Positions 8,765 through 19,300 of a DNA stretch of 64,000 nucleotides are shown here, one piece after another. This DNA is from an uncultured Bacteroidota bacterium. GTDB taxonomy: Bacteria > Bacteroidota > Bacteroidia > Flavobacteriales > Flavobacteriaceae. The position numbers and the translations under genes were made by a program. Below the pieces are notes generated by a model, which saw only the letters and a list, made by a program, of their open reading frames with translations, was not told where the DNA came from and made no database searches. Within the stretch, counting starts at the first letter, position 1. Each line of letters begins with the position of its first letter. Location: positions 1 to 64,000 of the forward strand of contig CAJXVU010000013.1 in NCBI GenBank assembly GCA_913062555.1. The letters run 5' to 3'.

Positions 8765-9565
8765 TTAAAATCTATTGTCACCATCTAACAAATCTCCTAG
8801 CCCCCCCAACAAGCTTCCTTCTCCTTTATCTTTCCCACCTCCTCTGGGAGCACTTGCCAATACACGATTTGCTAATCGGCTAAACGGCAAGGATTGTATG
8901 TAAACTGTTCCTGGTCCTTGTAATTTTGCAAAAAATAAGCCTTCACCTCCAAAAATAGTATTCTTTATTCCACCAACAAACTCGATATCATAGTCAATAC
9001 TTTGAGTAAAACCTACAATACATCCAGTATCGACTTTCAAAGTTTCACCACGTTGTAATACTCTTTTTGCCATGGTTCCTCCTGCATGAACAAAGGCCAT
9101 ACCGTCACCTTCCAATTTTTGCATAATAAACCCTTCTCCACCAAACAGGCCTCTACCTAAACGCTTACTAAATTCAATTCCAATACTAACTCCTTTCGCG
9201 GCACATAAAAAAGCATCCTTTTGACATACAAATTTACCATCGAATTCGGTTAAATCTATAGGAACAATTTTACCTGGGTATGGTGAGGCAAATGATACTT
9301 TTCGTTTACCTGAAAGTGTACTATAGAAAGCAGTCATGAATAAACTCTCTCCAGTTAAAATACGCTTTCCTGCTCCCAAAATTGAGCCTAAGAACCCTTC
9401 GTTTTTCTTTGAGCCATCTCCAAAAATGGTTTCCATCTTTATTCCATCGTCCATCATCATAAAACTTCCTGCCTCGGCAACAACCCCTTCTTGTGGATCC
9501 AATTCAATTTCTACAAATTGCATTTCTTCTCCATAAATTTTATAATCAATTTCGTGTGCTGTCAT
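8765..9565 (-). CDS. TIGR00266/AIM24-family protein
   Basis: 266 residues. The AIM24 fold is a duplicated beta-jelly-roll; hallmarks seen are [16 protein letters not shown] near the start, [21 protein letters not shown] in the middle and [20 protein letters not shown] near the end. The C-terminus is a Gly/Asp-rich tail ([16 protein letters not shown]). Bacterial members have no established function; the yeast relative is needed for inner-membrane organisation. No signal peptide, so cytoplasmic. Confidence 0.9.
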   Translation of the reverse strand: MTAHEIDYKIYGEEMQFVEIELDPQEGVVAEAGSFMMMDDGIKMETIFGDGSKKNEGFLGSILGAGKRILTGESLFMTAFYSTLSGKRKVSFASPYPGKIVPIDLTEFDGKFVCQKDAFLCAAKGVSIGIEFSKRLGRGLFGGEGFIMQKLEGDGMAFVHAGGTMAKRVLQRGETLKVDTGCIVGFTQSIDYDIEFVGGIKNTIFGGEGLFFAKLQGPGTVYIQSLPFSRLANRVLASAPRGGGKDKGEGSLLGGLGDLLDGDNRF

Positions 9566-9695
9566 AATTTTAGTTTTTGTTGATTCAGTTATAGGTTGAC
9601 CAGTATTCCATTTTGTTACAGTAATATTGAAAGTTTCAATGATTCAAATCAATAATTTGGGTTTTAAAGTCAACAAATTTCACTAATAGATATGG

Positions 9696-10154
9696 CTAAG
9701 AGTTTTTCAACTTTAAGCTCCACTCAAAATTGAAATTAGAAACTTCAATGCCCTCTGTATTAGTTCCTATAGCATGCAATACAATTGATTGCCCTTCTCC
9801 AGTAGTAATCGCTTTAGAAATAGTTTGATCAATAATGTGGCCCTCATTACATACAAATGTAATTCTACCAGTTGCCTTTTTAGTGAAGCTTGCATTATTA
9901 GTTGCAACTAACATTGAGATTTTCTCCCCACTTTCTCGTATTTTCATCATGACCAGAGCCCCTGTGGTTAACTCTGCAGCCATACCTTGAACTGCCCAAA
10001 ACATCGATTTAAATGGATTTTGATTAATCCATTTGTACTTAACAGTGACCATACACTTGGTGGAATCAATATATTTTGCACGTACACCACATATATAAGC
10101 CGATGGTAACTTAAACATTAAGAACATATTGAGTTTACTGGGACTTAGCTTCAT
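9696..10154 (-). CDS. DUF4442 (hotdog-like) protein
   Basis: 152 residues. The pattern is that of DUF4442, a thioesterase-superfamily relative: NPFKSMFWAVQGMAAELTTG around residues 46-65, then a beta-sheet core. Members are often annotated as putative thioesterases but an active site is not evident. It lies 130 bases upstream of the AIM24-like gene on the same strand and could be co-transcribed with it. Confidence 0.8.
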   Translation of the reverse strand: MKLSPSKLNMFLMFKLPSAYICGVRAKYIDSTKCMVTVKYKWINQNPFKSMFWAVQGMAAELTTGALVMMKIRESGEKISMLVATNNASFTKKATGRITFVCNEGHIIDQTISKAITTGEGQSIVLHAIGTNTEGIEVSNFNFEWSLKLKNS

Positions 10155-10235
10155 AATTTTTATAAGTTTTTACTAAAATAAATAAAATATCCAACATAAG
10201 AAAGTGTTAAAGTTATGTTAATTATAGTACTATGT

Positions 10236-10268
10236 TTTGCATAATACCTTCTTTTAACCATATATTTG
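10236..10268 (+). promoter_or_regulatory. Promoter of DUF4870 gene
   Basis: TTTG at 10236-10239, 21 bases, then TATATTTG at 10261-10268, an excellent fit to the Bacteroidetes TTTG/TAnnTTTG promoter. Transcription would start near 10275, which also rules out the in-frame TTG at 10266 as a start codon and supports the ATG at 10296. Confidence 0.65.
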
Positions 10269-10295
10269 CATAAGAAAATACTATATAAATCTATC

Positions 10296-10748
10296 ATGTT
10301 AACAAAACACCATAAAAATTTAGCCGCTATAATTCATTTATCAGCACTTTCGAAATTTATATTTCCACTAGGAAATTTAATAATGCCATTAATATTTTGG
10401 ACCATTAATAAAGATAAATCTGATTTTATAGACAACCATGGCAAACAAGCTATCAATTTTCAATTAAGTATTTTAATCTATACAATTATTATTGGCTGTT
10501 TAACTATTCCTCTATTTTTATTTGGCATTTTAAACAGTGTAAGTTTCCCAGAATTCTGGCATACTTACGATTTCGATTTTCACCTTTCACGGCATGATAA
10601 TTTCAATTTTATAATTGTATCAATTCTGGCAGGATTACTAGTAATGGCCGCCTTTGTTTTAGAAATTGTTTTTATAATCATTGCCACAGGTAAAGCTAAT
10701 AAAGGAGAACCATATAAATATCCAATCACGATCAATTTTTTAAAGTAA
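10296..10748 (+). CDS. DUF4870 membrane protein
   Basis: 150 residues from the ATG at 10296, placed about 20 bases after the predicted transcription start. DUF4870 features are seen: HHKNLAAIIHLSALSKFIFP, LGNLIMPLIFWTINKDKS, and the invariant DNHGKQAINFQLSILIY, followed by two more membrane helices and GKANKGEPYKYPITINFLK at the end. Small four-helix membrane proteins of unknown function, common in Bacteroidota. Confidence 0.88.
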   Translation: MLTKHHKNLAAIIHLSALSKFIFPLGNLIMPLIFWTINKDKSDFIDNHGKQAINFQLSILIYTIIIGCLTIPLFLFGILNSVSFPEFWHTYDFDFHLSRHDNFNFIIVSILAGLLVMAAFVLEIVFIIIATGKANKGEPYKYPITINFLK

Positions 10749-10749
10749 A

Positions 10750-10783
10750 ATCATCAATCAATCAATCATCAATCATCAATCAA
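10750..10783. repeat. Short tandem repeat of ATCA/ATCATCA units
   Basis: A run of TCAATCA-type units (about 34 bases) just after the DUF4870 stop and 90 bases before the PadR gene. It may be a slippage-prone microsatellite; its position relative to the PadR promoter is unknown. Confidence 0.5.
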
Positions 10784-10874
10784 AAAACGATCAGTTATTA
10801 TGAACTTAAATTCTACATCCTTTGACATTATTACGATTCCATACGATGGTTAGAATATAAATAATTTATTACAC

Positions 10875-11216
10875 ATGAAAATAGAAAACACAAAAGCTCA
10901 AATGCGTAAGGGCGTTTTAGAATATTGCATCTTGTCGGTCCTAAAAGATGACGACGCATATGTTGCTGAAATTCTAGGCACCTTAAAAGATGCAAAAATG
11001 CTAGTTGTTGAAGGCACTATTTATCCGTTGCTTACACGACTAAAAAACGCAGGTCTGCTGAATTATCGATGGGAAGAATCTACTTCTGGCCCACCAAGAA
11101 AATATTACGGCTTAACTGAAACAGGGAAACTATTTTTAAACGAATTGAACAGTACTTGGGGAGAACTAAAAAATGCCGTTAACTTAGTAACTAGACAAAA
11201 AACAACAAAAAAATGA
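10875..11216 (+). CDS. PadR-family transcriptional regulator
   Basis: 113 residues with the PadR winged helix: MRKGVLEYCILSVL, VVEGTIYPLLTRLKNAGLL and SGPPRKYYGLTETGK. PadR proteins are dimeric repressors. Its ATGA stop/start overlap with the PspC gene means it is translationally coupled to an envelope-stress protein, so it probably regulates this operon. Confidence 0.95.
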   Translation: MKIENTKAQMRKGVLEYCILSVLKDDDAYVAEILGTLKDAKMLVVEGTIYPLLTRLKNAGLLNYRWEESTSGPPRKYYGLTETGKLFLNELNSTWGELKNAVNLVTRQKTTKK

Positions 11217-12943
11217 ATAAAACAGTCAACATAAATTTAGCAGGTATATTTTTTCACATAGATGAAGATGCATACTCAAAATTACAACGCTACCTTGAGG
11301 CTATTAAACGTTCATTCACTGATTCCCAAGGGCGTTCAGAAATTATTTCAGATATTGAAGCTCGTATTGCTGAGCTTTTTACTGAAAGAATTCAAGACGA
11401 AAAACAGGTTATTTCGGCTAAAGAAGTCGAGGAAGTTATTACAGTAATGGGACAACCTGAAGATTATTTAATAGATGAAGAAATATTTGATGACGAGCCT
11501 AAAACTCAGGAACGTAAATCATCTTCATCTAGAAAATTATATAGAGACACAGAAAACGCATATATTGGCGGGGTTTCTGCTGGATTAGCTCATTATTTCG
11601 ACATAGATACACTATGGATTCGTCTAGCTTGGGTCATATTAGTATTAGTAGGAGGTACAGGTATATTTGTTTATATCTTACTATGGGTATTAATGCCATC
11701 AGCTGAAACAACTGCCGAGAAATTGGCCATGTCGGGAAAGCCTGTTAACATTACTAATATAGAACAAAAAGTAAAAGAAGGGTTTAGTAGTGTTAAGGAC
11801 AGCCTAGAAGATGTCGCTGATCGTGTAAAGAATAAAGATTACGAAAAAGTGGGGAACAAAGTACAGTCTACTTCACGCTCATTTTTTGATGCTTTAGGAA
11901 GTGTTATTATGTTTTGCTTTACCATATTTGCAAAGTTTTTTGGAATAATTTTAATGATCACTGGAGCAGCTACTTTAATTGGATTAATCGTTGGATTATT
12001 ATCATTAGGAGTTGCCGATATTTTTCATTTTCCAGGAATTGATATGGCAGATGTTGTTAGTTCAACCGATCTTCCTATTTGGTTAGTTTCAGTTTTAGTT
12101 TTATTTGCTGTTGGAATTCCTTTCTTCTATATTTTTATTTTAGGATTAAAAATATTAGTTGGAAATTTAAAATCACTAGGGAAACTGGCAAATTTCACAC
12201 TTCTTGGAGTTTGGTTAGCAGCAATCATTACGCTCTCTGCCTTTGCTCTTAATGAAGTTAGCGAATTTTCAAGAGATGCTAATGTGATCACTAAATCTGA
12301 ACTAAATATAACCGCCAATGATACTATATATGTAAAAATGGCTAGTAATGATATTTATTCTAAAGGAATTTATAGAGACTACGATTTTGACGTTGTTTAT
12401 AACGAAAATGACGAAAAGAAAATTTATTCATCTAATGTTAGACTAATTTTCAGATCGACTATAGATTCATTAGCGACAATAAGCATAGAAAAAAATGCTA
12501 GAGGGAGCAATTATCAAAACGCAAAAGAACGTGCTCAAAACATTGAATATACTTTTGATTACAACTCGAACGAATTATTACTTGATGGTTATTTTTTAAC
12601 CGATGCTGAAAACAAATTTAGAGATCAAGAAGTTGAGGTCATTATATATTTACCTGAAGGAAGTATTGTTAATACTGATGGAAACACTTATTCCTTCCAT
12701 CGTAATTATGGTCATTATAGAGATATTATTGACAATGGTGATGAAAATCAATATTTAAAAGTTATTAAGGATGATGTCATTTGTTTAGACTGTGGTCATA
12801 ATAACAACAGCGATTTAAACATTGATTTGAAAAACGACAAAGCTTCTTTAAAATTAGATAATGATAGCCTTAAATACCAAGATGAGAACGTAAAAGCAAC
12901 TATAGACTCTAGTGGTATTAGTATTAAATCAAAAAACAATTAA
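11213..12943 (+). CDS. PspC-domain envelope-stress protein
   Basis: 576 residues. The N-terminal 90 residues form a charged cytoplasmic part (AYSKLQRYLEAIKRSF, SDIEARIAELFTE). A PspC domain follows at about 103-160 with the signature YIGGVSAGLAHYFDIDTLW and a membrane helix. Further membrane spans lie around 225-350, then a C-terminal extracytoplasmic beta-rich region of about 220 residues. In Bacteroidota this protein is typically preceded by PadR and followed by a head-GIN protein, as here. Probable envelope-stress sensor or effector; no target is visible. Confidence 0.92.
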   Translation: MNKTVNINLAGIFFHIDEDAYSKLQRYLEAIKRSFTDSQGRSEIISDIEARIAELFTERIQDEKQVISAKEVEEVITVMGQPEDYLIDEEIFDDEPKTQERKSSSSRKLYRDTENAYIGGVSAGLAHYFDIDTLWIRLAWVILVLVGGTGIFVYILLWVLMPSAETTAEKLAMSGKPVNITNIEQKVKEGFSSVKDSLEDVADRVKNKDYEKVGNKVQSTSRSFFDALGSVIMFCFTIFAKFFGIILMITGAATLIGLIVGLLSLGVADIFHFPGIDMADVVSSTDLPIWLVSVLVLFAVGIPFFYIFILGLKILVGNLKSLGKLANFTLLGVWLAAIITLSAFALNEVSEFSRDANVITKSELNITANDTIYVKMASNDIYSKGIYRDYDFDVVYNENDEKKIYSSNVRLIFRSTIDSLATISIEKNARGSNYQNAKERAQNIEYTFDYNSNELLLDGYFLTDAENKFRDQEVEVIIYLPEGSIVNTDGNTYSFHRNYGHYRDIIDNGDENQYLKVIKDDVICLDCGHNNNSDLNIDLKNDKASLKLDNDSLKYQDENVKATIDSSGISIKSKNN

Positions 12944-12960
12944 CAATTGAGCCCAAAACT

Positions 12961-12986
12961 ATTACAGTTCAGGCGCTAAAATTATA
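12961..12986 (+). promoter_or_regulatory. Bipartite motif in front of head-GIN gene
   Basis: ATTACAGTTC, six bases, TAAAATTATA, identical in blocks and spacing to 6252-6277. It lies 83 bases before the ATG at 13044. It may give the head-GIN gene a promoter or operator of its own inside the PadR-PspC operon. Confidence 0.4.
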
Positions 12987-13043
12987 AAAACATAAGTATT
13001 ATAAATACTTTTATTAAAAATCAATCAAAAAAATCACACTATT

Positions 13044-13772
13044 ATGGCAACACTCATGAAAATCATCGTTGGCTTTATTATAAGCCTAACATTAATGTCC
13101 TGTCAATTTAATTCAAACTTTAGTTTTGGGGTTAAAGGCAACGGGAATGTACAAACTGTAGAACGTAACATCAGCGACGACTTTACCGAAATAAAAGTTA
13201 GTAGAGGATTGGACGTCTATTTAACACAAAGTGATGAGGTTAGTTTATCGGTTCAAGCCGATGAAAACCTACATGACATCATTATGACCAAAGTTGAAAA
13301 TAACGTATTACGTATCTATGCTGATGAGAACATTAGCTATGCAGCTTCTAGAAAAGTTATGGTAAATATTAAAAATATTGAAAAGATAACTTCAACAAGC
13401 GGAAGTGATGTCTATTCAACTAATACAATTATTGCTGAGCATTTAGAACTTAAAACAACCAGCGGAAGTGATATGGAACTTAACGTTGACGCAAATGTTA
13501 TTGACTGTAAATCTACAAGTGGTAGCGACTTACGCATTTCTGGAAAAACAAATAAATTATATGCAGAAGCTACTAGCGGTAGTGACATTAAAGCAGGAAA
13601 CCTAAAAGCAAAAATATGTAATGCAAGAGCAACAAGTGGCGCCGATGTAACTGTAAATACTTCCGAAGAATTATATGCGAAAGCTTCAAGTGGTGGTGGT
13701 ATTAAATACCATGGTAATCCAGAAAGGGTGAGTAAAAAAGACGGTGTTTCAGGAAGCGTGAGAAAACAATAA
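13044..13772 (+). CDS. Head-GIN (DUF2807) lipoprotein
   Basis: 242 residues; a second ATG at 13056 is equally possible. Lipoprotein signal with lipobox LMSC. The rest is the DUF2807/head-GIN beta-helix: start VERNISDDFTEIKVSRGLDV, then successive rungs marked by TSGSD (four times), TSGAD and SSGGG. It ends GSVRKQ. The family was named as a putative autotransporter adhesin head, but no passenger or translocator is present here. It follows the PspC gene by 100 bases on the same strand. Confidence 0.92.
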   Translation: MATLMKIIVGFIISLTLMSCQFNSNFSFGVKGNGNVQTVERNISDDFTEIKVSRGLDVYLTQSDEVSLSVQADENLHDIIMTKVENNVLRIYADENISYAASRKVMVNIKNIEKITSTSGSDVYSTNTIIAEHLELKTTSGSDMELNVDANVIDCKSTSGSDLRISGKTNKLYAEATSGSDIKAGNLKAKICNARATSGADVTVNTSEELYAKASSGGGIKYHGNPERVSKKDGVSGSVRKQ

Positions 13773-13782
13773 ATCAACCTAA

Positions 13783-13813
13783 CAAATCCTGTATTACCAA
13801 CCTACAGGATTTG
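13783..13813 (+). terminator. Hairpin after head-GIN gene
   Basis: CAAATCCTGTA at 13783-13793 pairs with TACAGGATTTG at 13803-13813 around a nine-base loop, 11 bases after the stop. The T-run is weak, so a second hairpin downstream may do most of the work. Confidence 0.5.
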
Positions 13814-13860
13814 TACAATATTATGTTCTTTTAAAAAGAGCATTTTAACCAATCATGTTT

Positions 13861-13903
13861 AACCATCTCAACAGTAATTCATTACTTTGGGATGGTTTTT
13901 TTG
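13861..13903 (+). terminator. Two-tier hairpin with T-run
   Basis: Outer stem AACCATC/GATGGTT and inner stem AGTAAT/ATTACT, followed by a run of T on the plus strand. It is a likely terminator for the PadR-PspC-head-GIN operon. Confidence 0.55.
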
Positions 13904-13919
13904 TAGTAACATCAATAAA

Positions 13920-13945
13920 AAAGCCGAAGCAATTGCTTCGGCTTT
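13920..13945 (-). terminator. trxB terminator
   Basis: A perfect 13-base palindrome pair (AAAGCCGAAGCAA / TTGCTTCGGCTTT) 21 bases beyond the trxB stop, followed on the minus strand by a T-run. The plus-strand side is also T-ended, so it may act both ways. Confidence 0.85.
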
Positions 13946-13965
13946 ATATATATATAATGCAAATA

Positions 13966-14928
13966 TTAAGCTTCTATTGTCACTTCTTTAGCTGCTAAAT
14001 ATCGTTCAGCATCTAAGGCAGCCATACATCCTGTTCCAGCAGCAGTTACCGCTTGTCTATACACATGATCTGCAGCGTCTCCACTTACAAACACGCCTTC
14101 AACATTGGTTTTAGCTGTTCCAGGCACATTGATGATATATCCAGTTTCATCCAAATCGATATAATCCTTAAAAATATCCGTATTTGGCTTATGTCCGATG
14201 GCTACAAAAAATCCGGTTGAAGGAATTTCTGTAAGAGCTCCAGTTACATTGTTTTTAGCACGTACCCCTGTTACTACTTGACCGTCTCCTAACACCTCAT
14301 CAGTATTAGTGTTGAACATGATTTCAATGTTTTTAGTATTTTTAACTCTTGATGCCATGATTTTAGACGCTCTAAATTCATCACGCCTCACTAACATAGT
14401 AACCTTTTTACAAAGTTTAGATAAGTAATGAGCTTCCTCACATGCAGAATCTCCAGCACCAACAATGACAACTTCTTGATTTCTATAGAAAAACCCATCA
14501 CAAACAGCACAAGCAGAAACACCGCCACCTAACTTCAAATATTTTTGTTCAGATTCAAGTCCTAAATACTTAGCCGATGCTCCAGTTGAAATTATTACTG
14601 TATCACAATGTATTTCTTTAGTTCCATTAATCCATACTTTATGTACATCTCCAGAAAAGTCAACTTTAGTTGCCCATCCATCACGAACATCTGTTTCAAA
14701 TCTTATGGCTTGATTTTGTAACTCAATCATCATTTCAGGACCAGTAATACCCTCTGGATATCCTGGGAAATTCTCAACTTCATTAGTTGTTGTTAATTGC
14801 CCTCCTGGTTGTGTCCCTTGGTATAATACTGGTGACATATTAGCTCTGGCAGCATAAATAGCCGCAGTATATCCTGCAGGTCCAGATCCTATAATTAAAC
14901 ATTTTACTTTTTCTATCGTTTCAGACAT
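13966..14928 (-). CDS. trxB: Thioredoxin-disulfide reductase
   Basis: 320 residues, full length. It uses NADPH to reduce thioredoxin through FAD and a disulfide. Seen: FAD-binding GSGPAG (15-20), redox pair C140 and C143 in SACAVCDGFF, NADPH-binding GAGDSA after residue 155, and the C-terminal FAD motif GVFVSGDAADHVYRQAVTAAGTGC. Monocistronic with its own terminator and a -7 element at 14954-14961. Confidence 0.97.
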   Translation of the reverse strand: MSETIEKVKCLIIGSGPAGYTAAIYAARANMSPVLYQGTQPGGQLTTTNEVENFPGYPEGITGPEMMIELQNQAIRFETDVRDGWATKVDFSGDVHKVWINGTKEIHCDTVIISTGASAKYLGLESEQKYLKLGGGVSACAVCDGFFYRNQEVVIVGAGDSACEEAHYLSKLCKKVTMLVRRDEFRASKIMASRVKNTKNIEIMFNTNTDEVLGDGQVVTGVRAKNNVTGALTEIPSTGFFVAIGHKPNTDIFKDYIDLDETGYIINVPGTAKTNVEGVFVSGDAADHVYRQAVTAAGTGCMAALDAERYLAAKEVTIEA

Positions 14929-14953
14929 AATTCTTTTCTTATTTATAACATAA

Positions 14954-14961
14954 CAAAAGTA
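14954..14961 (-). promoter_or_regulatory. trxB -7 promoter element
   Basis: Minus-strand TACTTTTG fits TAnnTTTG and would start transcription about 19 bases before the trxB ATG. No clear -33 TTG is found at 17-23 bases. Confidence 0.4.
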
Positions 14962-15307
14962 GCTTTTTTGTATAAATCCTTACTTAGAAGTTATCAACAG
15001 TTCTTATGAAAATATAAGCTTTAACTATAAAAAAACTTAAATCTTGTTTATTCATGGGTTACATACTTATTTTTAGACACCTCCTTTACCTTCAAAGGTT
15101 CGCTTATTGATGAGGACTAACATTGTTACTTATTCCGTTATAACAAAATGAAATCTAACATTTTATAAAATAATTTTTACAGAAATGACTGTGGTTTTCC
15201 AATAGAAAACTTGGTAACCCTTATGATGAGAATTTTATTTCCAAATTAGTCTGTAAGATTTGTTTTTCACGAGCCTTCTGATGTTATATACAATTAGCAT
15301 ATTACCA
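14962..15307. other. Gene-free stretch between trxB and PorP gene
   Basis: About 350 bases with no convincing frame. It holds the region upstream of trxB and the downstream end of the type IX operon. Only a weak hairpin (GTTTTC/GAAAAC at 15194-15210) is visible; no clear terminator for the long operon was found. Confidence 0.5.
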
Positions 15308-16285
15308 TTAAAGACGAGCACGGCTTTTAGTACATGCACAATTACTAATGCCTCGCAAAAAGTCGAAACCAACAGTAACTGCATGCGTACCAGAATTATA
15401 TGCTGAGAATTTATTGGTTGTAAATTGATAGGCATATCCGAAATAGAAAACGGACTGTTTAAAACCTACCATTGGACCTATATTAAGTGGTTTCAAAAAT
15501 TGATCGTTGAGAAAACGATATGATATTCCTGCCCAAAAGTAATTGTCGTCTCTTCCATACTTTCGAAGCTTAAAGTTTATATCTGTACTTGCCCGCTTAT
15601 CGCTATTAAATAATTGATAATAAATTGATGGCTCAAATTCAATACTATCTTCTTTGGTTTGACCAAATGTATATCCAGCATATACTTGATAATTTAATAG
15701 TAGATTAGGCTCTAATACTCTTATATTTCCATCAATTTCTTTCTTTAGGATATTATTTAGGTTCAAACTTAAAAAGAAGGCTCTAAATCGATAAAGTGCG
15801 CCAATGTCAAAGTTGTTATTAGAAGTACTTCTATTGTCAGTAACAAATGGATCAATTGTTGGGTTTTCAAAGGTCGTATTAAAATTATTAGTGTCAATTT
15901 TAAAATTATTGATGTTATAAGAAATCCCAAGCGATAAATATTGCTCAGTAATAAAATCCAAAATAAGGTGATGTGCAAATGAAAATTTCGCACCGGTTTG
16001 AATAGTGTTTCCGTTTCGATCATTATAAAATGAAATTCCAAGGCCTGAACGTTCACCTATTCTAATATCTCCATAAAACGATTGATTATCTGGTGCACCC
16101 TTGATTCCAACCCATTGTGTCAACCCATTAGCCCTTAGTTTTAAATTATCGCCAATACCTGCAAATGTTGGGGAAACTACAAAGTTATTATCTGCCAAGT
16201 ATTGTGTAAATACGGGCAAATTCAACTCTTGACTATAACTGTAAGTCGCGGTAAAGAGAAGTGAATATATAATTAATTTTTGCAT
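15308..16285 (-). CDS. PorP/SprF-family T9SS outer-membrane protein
   Basis: 325 residues with signal peptide (ending TYSYSQ) and the PorP/SprF beta-barrel pattern: LPVFTQYLADNNFVVSPTFAG, GIKGAPDNQSFYGDIRIGER, GLGISFYNDRNG. SprF is required for secretion of the gliding adhesin SprB and is generally encoded just after its cargo. Here it follows the 2744-residue adhesin by 41 bases and is most likely its dedicated partner. The C-terminus (NCACTKSRARL) is longer and more basic than a usual barrel end. Confidence 0.93.
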   Translation of the reverse strand: MQKLIIYSLLFTATYSYSQELNLPVFTQYLADNNFVVSPTFAGIGDNLKLRANGLTQWVGIKGAPDNQSFYGDIRIGERSGLGISFYNDRNGNTIQTGAKFSFAHHLILDFITEQYLSLGISYNINNFKIDTNNFNTTFENPTIDPFVTDNRSTSNNNFDIGALYRFRAFFLSLNLNNILKKEIDGNIRVLEPNLLLNYQVYAGYTFGQTKEDSIEFEPSIYYQLFNSDKRASTDINFKLRKYGRDDNYFWAGISYRFLNDQFLKPLNIGPMVGFKQSVFYFGYAYQFTTNKFSAYNSGTHAVTVGFDFLRGISNCACTKSRARL

Positions 16286-16326
16286 TTGTTAAGTTTTAGT
16301 GTTAGGTAGCATACCATCCTGTTTTT

Positions 16327-19300
16327 TTATCGGTATAATGTAAAATGACCAACGAAGTGACGATTATCATTTGCATCGTTTAATTTTACAACATACCAGT
16401 AATCACCAGTAGGAAGCTCATTGCCTTTATATTTACCATTCCATTTTTCGCCTTGTCTAAGTGTAGCAATAGCACGACCATATCTATCAAAAATATCGAA
16501 CATAAGATTTGGATATTGATTGGTACACCCTGGACCCCATTCATCTAAAACACCATCGCCATTTGGTGTGAAATAATTGCTAATACAGACATCAATAAAC
16601 TCCATAAATATTGAAGCAGTAGCCATACAACCATTAGTATCGGTTACTGTAACTGTATAGGTTCCTGTTTCATAAATGATAAATGTATTTGTATTTCCGA
16701 GTGATTCTCCATTTAATATGTATTCATAAGGAGCAGAGCCGCCATCTGAAATTGCTGTAATTTGATTAATCTCGCCCTCTTCTAAGGCCAGTGTTAGTGG
16801 GTCAAAACTTGGAATATCAAAAAATTCTGTTCTTTGAGTGCATCCATTGGTATGTCTTACATCTATAAAATGGCTTGCTCCTGTTGGCACATCAACAAAT
16901 ACATTACTAGTTTGATATGGAGCACCATCTAAGGAGTAGTCTAAATCTGAAAGATCAGAGATGTTATCATCCACAGTCACAGTTACAGTATTAGTTACGG
17001 TATTGAATGATAAATTATTTACACAACCAAATTCAACCGCAACCATTGGATCAATTAATACGGATTCAGGGAAAGTGATATTCCATTCAGACTCACATCC
17101 TAGAGCATCACGTACATAAACAACATGATCTCCACCTGCCAACCCTGTAAAACCGAATTCTGTTTGCGTTAATAACCCGGTTGAATAAGTTCCATTTATT
17201 TCATCTAAACTCACACTGTAAGGCATATTACCTCCTGAAATACTAACACTAAATTCACCATCCATATCGCCTTGACAAACTTCAGGTAAAATCGATCCGC
17301 CAGCAATATTGAGTACTACTGGAATAGGATCATTTATCGTTAAATCAATAATCACAAAGCAACCAAATTCATCCTGTGCTATTGCTTGATATGCCCCTGG
17401 TGCTAAATCTTCAAAAATTGGTGAATCAAAAAATTGATTCAATTGCGGTGAAATGGCATATTTAAGAGTCCCTGTTCCCCCTGATGCAGTAATTTCCAAT
17501 ATCGCGTCATTACTACCGCTACATGTTACGACGGTTAAGGTGTAATTAGCCACGAGAGGAGAGGACGGTTCGGTAATATTAATTATTACAGACGTTGACA
17601 AACAATCTCCACTTTCTACTCTTACCTGATATGTTCCAGCAAGAAGGCTTGCAAAAACGCCTGGACTATCTTGTGTTGGTGCTGGTAAAATATCATTGCC
17701 AGATCCATCTTGTAAAGTATATGCATAACTCCCTAAACCGCCTTGCGCGGTTGCTACAATTCTACCGGTATTATCACCAACACAATTAATAAAAACATCT
17801 GTAGCTTCTAAATTAACTTCCAATGCAGGTAATGTATCAATTGTTATTTCATTTGATACATTATCTGAACAACCATTGGCATCTCGAACATAATACTGAT
17901 AAGTTCCAGGTGTAGCTAAAAATGTTACTGATGTAGCAAAAGTTCCTAAAACTGTAGTAAAGGTAGCATCATCACTATAAGTATATGTTCCTGTTCCTCC
18001 TGTTGCGCTTAAATTAAGTGTTGCATCTGTTGTACAAGTAGGTGCTGTACTTGCTCCCAAAGTAGCTTGTACTTGGATTGGTTCAGTTATAATAATATCT
18101 CCAGAAATAAATTCACAATTATAACCATCTTTTACAACCATATTATATGTTCCAGCTCCTAAATCGGTAAACACATTTGATGATTGCGGTCCTGACGAAC
18201 TTACAGTAGGCGAAAGCATATTCAATGTATAAGAATAACCTGTGCCTGCCCCACCAGATGTTGCATTAGCAGTTATGACTGCATTAGTGTCTCCAAAACA
18301 TGACAGCAAAGTAGTACTTGTGTTTACCGTAGTACCAATTGGTGATGGGATAGTAAATGTTATATTATCTGAGGTTATACATCCCCCAGCATCTCTCACA
18401 TTCACGGTATAAGTACCAGCAGATAAATTAGTAAATGTTCCGTTTGATGAGAAAGAAACTGTTGCTGTTCCTGTTAACTCATATTCATAAGTTCCCCATC
18501 CTCCACTGGCAATAGCTGTTATGGTACCACTGTCGTCATCACAAGTTACATTAGATGTTTCATTAGCAACCACTGTTAAAGCATCTGTTGGAGATGAAAT
18601 TATAACACCTGAAGTGTTTGAACAAAACGGACTAGCCGTCTCGGTGATTTCAACGGTATAAGAGCCAGCAAATAATCCAGTGATAATTATTGGGTTTATT
18701 GATGTATTGGCACTCACAACACCAAAAACAGATGTATTTATGCTATCAAATACTTCATAATTATATGGTCCTGAATATCCATTGACATTCAATTCAAATG
18801 AACCTGTATTATCCCCAAAACAGGTTACTGCTGCAGGTGACGTTGTAAAAGAAGGCAATATCGCTTCTGGGACAACAATCCCAACATCTTCAGAACATAA
18901 TGTTGTTATATCTGTTATAGTAACAATATATGCTCCCGATGGCACACCAGAGAACACATTGCCTGCCAAGGTAATTGATGTAGGATTTGGACTTATCGAA
19001 TAACTATAAGAACCACTTCCTCCAGAGCCTGTTATGCTAATCTGGCCATCATCATTAATACAAGACGGAATAATTGTTACATCTGGAATTAAATTTAATG
19101 GAGCAAAAACATCCACTGATACTAAATTACCACAACCATTAGCATCTTGGATCTCAATAGTATGAGTTCCAGATACCAAATTTGATATAGCAAAAGGGGC
19201 TGTCAATGTTTGAAAAGTTCCACCATCAATACGATAAGCATAAGGAGCAATTCCTGTTGAAACTAATGTAACATCAATTTCAAATGCTCCATCAACAACG

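Noticed and set aside
14990-15100. Very short frames with an AGGAGGTG sequence on the minus strand upstream of trxB
   Set aside because: They are at most about 23 codons, lack similarity to anything I know and have poor spacing to a start codon.
18782-19003. Plus-strand frame inside the giant adhesin gene
   Set aside because: Shadow of the 2744-codon gene; no start context and no recognisable protein.
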